This document shows, piece after piece, positions 59,343-64,000 of a DNA stretch of 64,000 nucleotides. The translations under genes were made by a program, and so were the position numbers. The DNA is taken from positions 104,437 through 168,436 of the forward strand of contig FTLJ01000046.1 of NCBI GenBank assembly GCA_900155495.1. Direction: 5' to 3'. Source of the stretch: Porogramme epimiltina. Lineage: Eukaryota; Basidiomycota; Agaricomycetes; Polyporales; Polyporaceae. The notes under the pieces were generated by a model. It was not told the DNA's origin. It did no database searches and saw only the letters and a list, made by a program, of their open reading frames with translations. The stretch's first letter is position 1; each line of letters begins with the position of its first letter.

Positions 59343-62300
59343 CGAGCATTGATACAGTCATCGCACACTCTTCGGGCGAGGTACCGCGTGAGACCCTCGT
59401 TGTCCGTAACTTGGGAACAGATGGGTGTAGAGTACGTAGAAGTTGACGGGTACGACCAATGTATCCGAGGATACGATGGTGTGCATTGGATTGGCATTCA
59501 ACAATGATGATTTTTGTGCTCGGGGAGCGAGGATGATCCAACTTTCCAACTGCACCACGGGCGGTGCAAAGTGAATGATCAACTGCATGATACGCTGAGT
59601 TAGCGTAGTTCATCAATTTTTCGGGGAAGGAATGAGGCTGCTTACACATATAGTATCTTAGAGTACTAATAGAATGCAGGTAAAACACGGAAACCGCACC
59701 AATATCGCAGTTGCAGTAGTAGGGGGTAGAACGAGAAAACCCTTGGTGGCGAACTGTGGCTGTTGTTGTCAGACATCTTGAGAAGATCCGCGGTCCGGAG
59801 GGAAGAAGAGAACTTACCAGTACACCTAGATAGTAGTGTAGCCTCGTATCATAGTCCCGTGGTACTGGAGTGCTGCGGTCCACGTATCGCGCGGAACTAT
59901 TCCACACGTGCTCGATATAGCTGTCCTGCCTCGAGCACACTCGGTATCTGGCAGAAGTAGAGAGACGATCGTGACCACGGTAAACCTGCAGTGTTCAAAT
60001 TCCAAAAAGTTAGAGTCAAGACTTTGCATATGCTATCTACGGGAGTGAGCCTCTCTACAGGAAAAACTCATCATTATGAGGCTGATTTTGGGTGCCCATC
60101 TCGGCTCGACTGAGCGTGGCTAGCATGTGGGTAGATCAGCGCGACTCGTGTAATGCACTGCATACCAACAGGTGCTGAAGGTTCTTGTGCTTCCATGATA
60201 TTACTAGGAACCTGGGACAGCTTCGAGGAAGATCCTACTGTTGGTGATCGCAGTGGGGGAGACGTGCAGTGCGCGTTGACTAGCATCGGCGTTCGAGCTT
60301 GTCAAACAGCAGATTTGGAAGTTGCGCCTTATGATTCCACGGGGCCCGAGCTCGAAACGGCTTGTTTTGGGTATGTGTCCAGCTAAACTATAGCGTGGGG
60401 GACGCAGGCTGAACGAGATGCAGGAGCTAGTACGCCGACGCCGAACGGAAGAGGAGAGGCGCTGCGGCGATGGCGACATCGGCACATCGGGCCGCCCGGC
60501 TCCGGTGAAGGCCGAGGGAGCCGACAGGACAAGCCCACGCCGCCCAAGCTTGCCCGTGCCCTACTACCGCAGCTTCATGCACCGTGCACCGTGCAAGCAC
60601 CCCACTCTGCGACTCCAGTTCGACGAATCGACACGTCACCGCCCCATCTCCTTGGTCCCCGGTTCTCCGCCTTCTCCCACTAGGCTGCGATTGAAGGCCA
60701 ATCTCCGTCACTTCCAGTCCTCTCGACGCGTTGGCGGAGTCAAGCATGCACTCTACTACTCGAGCTCAACGTCCGACTGTCTCTTAATTGCACCTCTTCG
60801 GAGTTTCGAGCATGCCAACGTGTTGTACCTGGTGTGGGTTCTCTACCTAGCGTTTCTAGATCGGCTCCTCCGCTTGTCGGGTCTTCATTTCAAGATGCCC
60901 TGCGGAAACAGACGATTTGTACGTTCCAAACGGTCGCCCGATGTTTTCGCCTCATCGCTGGGTGGAAGTTAGCCAGGGGTAAGCTTGTTGGGCGCTGTTC
61001 CCTCCGTACCGCACACTCACACCTGCCTCTAGACACCGTCTTATTCCCCATATCCCGTTATATCCCGATCACCGAGCGAGCAGCGCCGCGATTGTACCCC
61101 TCAATATCATACACACACCGGCCACAGGAATCCACCGCAGAAGGTAGTCTGTCGCTCGCACAAGCTCGATGCCACGGCTTTCCCCTAGGCCTCAGGGCAG
61201 TGCCGCCGCGCAATGTCCCCAATCTCGTCAACTCGAAAATTTTCCTGGATTATTCTCGCGCGCAAATCGGACATTGTGGACGAGATGGTTGGAAGGAAAG
61301 CTAGTGTGGATGGGCGTTGTGGGTGCATGCGCAGGGAGTTCATGGCGACAGGGAGCGCGGAGAGATAGGACGGTCGATATCCGTGATTTTCGTGAGTTCT
61401 GTCCACTGCTGCCGTACGCTCTCCCCCTGACCTGTTAGCTTGCAATTCAACCATCCAGGCCGTCCAGCTGCATTACGATGAGTACGCATCGCCTAGATCG
61501 CCGAGCTATACCACCGAAAGTTTTCTCTTCTTATTACGCCCCCCGGTTCTGCTCCGCCCTCGTCGTGATCCACGCCTATCCACGCGTGGTGGATGTCAAA
61601 CGGAACATGGAGTGCGGCGAAAAGTATAGTTGCGCGTCCCGCTACAGTCTGGGGCGGCGACACTCTGAGGACGCTATTTCGTAATGCTCGAGCCGCGAGC
61701 AGCCGCATTGGGGCAGTGCGCGGACCCCTTGAGGATCATACGTACGTCTTCATCGCTTTCGAACGTGCTCCTCACACATTCGTGTTGTAGCTTCAAACAG
61801 TGCTGGGACCTATCACGTTCACGATTCTTCCTCACTCTCAGGCATTCCAAGTCGGTCCGAGTGGTGATCAGCTTATGCGGACGTCTCGTGCCTCGCTCAC
61901 CGCCCTGAAGTCCGCGCCGTTCGTAATGTCTGTCACTGAGCCACACAGTCCACATTTCTAACTGATGCGTGACTTTGCAGTCCTTGATACCCCTAGATGT
62001 CAGGGGTCATGGGGTCGTGTCCGCTACAGAGTACTCACAGCTCGCGCGCCCAGGCAGGGTTAAGCCTATTTGTGAAGCGTATTGGAGACTTCGCGCGCGC
62101 AAGGGGTCTGCCATAAGCAAGAAGGTGAGCCCCGCCTCCACCTTCAACGGGTGTGTGACAATGTGCTGATGGGGCCGCCTTCGTGGTCGCGCAGTCTGCA
62201 TTGGGGCAACCGTGCCGCTTAGCAGCTCCATACGAGGTCTGGGAAGGGTCGATAGTGTACGCTAGTGAAGGTGTCGCTCCTAGAGGAATACGCGGCCTAA

Positions 62301-62375
62301 CCTAAGTGATGCTTAAACGATCGAATTTATTAATTTTTCTCCATCGTCCAGTAGTACCAAACAACGCATTCGACT
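59343..62375. other. Spacer between copies O and P
   Basis: The GC-rich block recurs at 60460-60560 (cggcacatcgggccgcccgg), and 60560-61450 follows with the pyrimidine-rich + strand texture seen after that block elsewhere. From 61450 to 62300 nothing is recognised. No intact gene is supported. Confidence 0.4.
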
Positions 62376-63862
62376 TTACTCTTCCTCTACTTCGAGAGAC
62401 GGCGCCCTCATGCAGAGTGGACTGTCCTCCCCGGGGTAGATCAGAATATCCTCTAAATCCTCATGGCTCGCGTCGTCACTCAAATCCTCTAGGCTTGGCT
62501 CCTCCAGAGCTGTACCAGGTGCGGCGACAAAGCTGAGCGTAGAGACGTTCCAGTGGGTCGAGAGGGGGAATAGGTCATCTGAGTCTACTCTGATAGACCG
62601 TCGATCGGCTTCATGGAAGTTGATGAGGAAACGAGAGACGAGGATCGATGTGAGCCTACGTGGTGACGAAGGGACGTACTGTAATCAGCGTTGCGGGTTG
62701 TGGATAGAAGGAGCAGGAGCGTACGGCGTGATGAACTGGACAATGTCGCTCACACTGCTGGACCCGCCTGCACTCCACACCTACACAGTAATTTCTCAAT
62801 AGTGCCGCTGCGAGATGATATCATGGAAAGACATACCGAAGTCAAAGAAAACGATAAGTGCATGATGTTGAGGGTAAGGAGTACTCTATCAGTGAGGTGA
62901 GATTCGTGAACTGACCGTTTCGAGTCCGACGTCATAATCTGTGGATCCACATACACGAAGTAAATTGTTCCTAACTCACATCAGCGTCGTGTCGCCTCTG
63001 TGGTGCCTAAAGAGTTCGGGGTACTCACCATCACGTAAAAATACTTCCCTTAGATTCAGGTGGCGGCGGAGTAGTATTGCTCTTGCGGAAGAGCCGTGCC
63101 ACAATTTCCACCAGGTGCACGAAATCATAAGGGTGTCCGCCAAAATAAGTGATCCCCGGGATGCGATTAGCCCTGGAAAACCGTCAACCCATGAAATGCA
63201 AGCGCAGATCGAGATTTTACGCACAACTACAGAGACTTATGAGCTTAGTCAGACTACTCATGATAGGACACTGAGCTTACCCCATATTTAACTCCCTTGA
63301 AGGTTGGGTTTCCAGTATCAAGCAACCAAACACAGGGTTGACATTCCCGATAAATTCAAGTGCAAGTCTAGCCTACCGGAGGACGGATGCCACACGCGCT
63401 AAGTGAGTGTTCATTTTACTAGATGATGAGTAACACGCACTAAATTCACACCCAGAGGGCCAAGAGAGAGGATAAAGATAATCGCGCAGAAGAATATCGA
63501 GTCGGTAAGAGCGAGTGCTCTCATAGAAGAGAAAACTTGGTGATTCATCTTCGGACTGTGCATCAGAGAGCGAGATTTTGGATGTAGCGTACCTGCTGCT
63601 GGTATAAATGTGACATACTCAATGAGTGCGGATGCCCACTGGAGACCGTTGCACCTGCCACGCCACCGTCATCTCCTGCACCGATCGGGTTGGTTAGAGG
63701 TAGTGCCACTTACGTCTAGTGAAGTATTGAACGTCAGCCTTGGTGCAATCTTCGGGAAGTGGTGATGTATCATACTTACGTTATCAGTTAAGGACTTATC
63801 AAAGTGGGGAACTAGAACGAGTACAGCATATGAGAGGATGAGGTATCTATTCGTGAGGAAGA
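62376..63862 (-). CDS. DUF6533-family copy P, 5' end interrupted
   Basis: The last exon LTSILVSRFLINFHEADRRS, the loop exon ending SDIVQFITPYA, GLIASRGSLILADTLMISCTW, NLREVFLRDG, FSSMRALALTDSIFFCAIIF and CNGLQWASALIEYVTFIP are all present and open. The signature exon starts abruptly at LFLTNRYLILSYAVLVLVPHF. To the right of about 63862 the sequence no longer resembles the FWK-KFS part, the microexon or exon 1, and no TATA box is seen before the window ends. Either the 5' part is lost or an insertion separates it. The tail is longer than usual and ends SLEVEEE before a TAA at 62376. Confidence 0.7.
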
Positions 63863-64000
63863 GAGTATCTGTTGAACTGTGGACACTTTAGGACGCCTAC
63901 AGCGTCATGGACACTGACTGTGTACGATACATCTTAGATTAGATCTCGCTTATGACTGTATCTAGATTTCATTGCGTTTACATGGTTACCTGACTGTCAT
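63863..64000. other. Sequence replacing the 5' part of copy P
   Basis: No similarity to any DUF6533 exon or intron in this window. Too short to identify. Confidence 0.4.

Overview
This window looks like nuclear DNA of a basidiomycete fungus, most likely an Agaricomycete (wood-decay polypore type, by inference). Genes are cut into many short exons by introns of about 50-60 bases with GT-AG ends. The dominant protein family is the basidiomycete-restricted DUF6533 family of multi-pass membrane proteins, recognised by its signature (V/A)LIFFEHLIT-DREI-LFW--KFS---LFL-NRYL. No bacterial, phage or CRISPR features are present.

The main content is one very large tandem array. Fourteen copies of the same gene lie head-to-tail, all on the minus strand. 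Eleven look structurally complete (starts at 1835, 6736, 10111, 15949, 29029, 37751, 44176, 49161, 52947 and 59262, plus 23409 with an altered start codon). One has lost its 5' half (17610-18490). One is a fusion of the first and last exons (34456-34950). One runs into foreign sequence near the right edge (62376-63862). Every copy with a 5' end carries a TATA box 50-75 bases upstream of the start codon. Each complete copy examined has a 35-base microexon that must be included to keep frame. Predicted products are about 390-400 residues with seven membrane segments.

The array is interleaved with two copies of a second heptahelical membrane gene (29983-31371 and 39566-40951), each inside a duplicated block of about 2.5 kb. 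Between the genes lie long degenerate spacers built from recurring blocks: an upstream block, a GC-rich block, and a block with a short conserved + strand two-exon reading frame. They read as decayed duplicated sequence rather than working genes.

Two features break the pattern around 54-57 kb. One is a 769-bp non-autonomous DNA transposon with matching inverted ends and a perfect 8-base target-site duplication (hAT type). The other is a broken + strand amidohydrolase gene that still shows its VHAHW metal-site motif. Overall the locus looks like a birth-and-death cluster of putative heptahelical surface proteins, possibly receptors. Sensing function is inference only; nothing in the sequence proves a ligand or a signalling partner.
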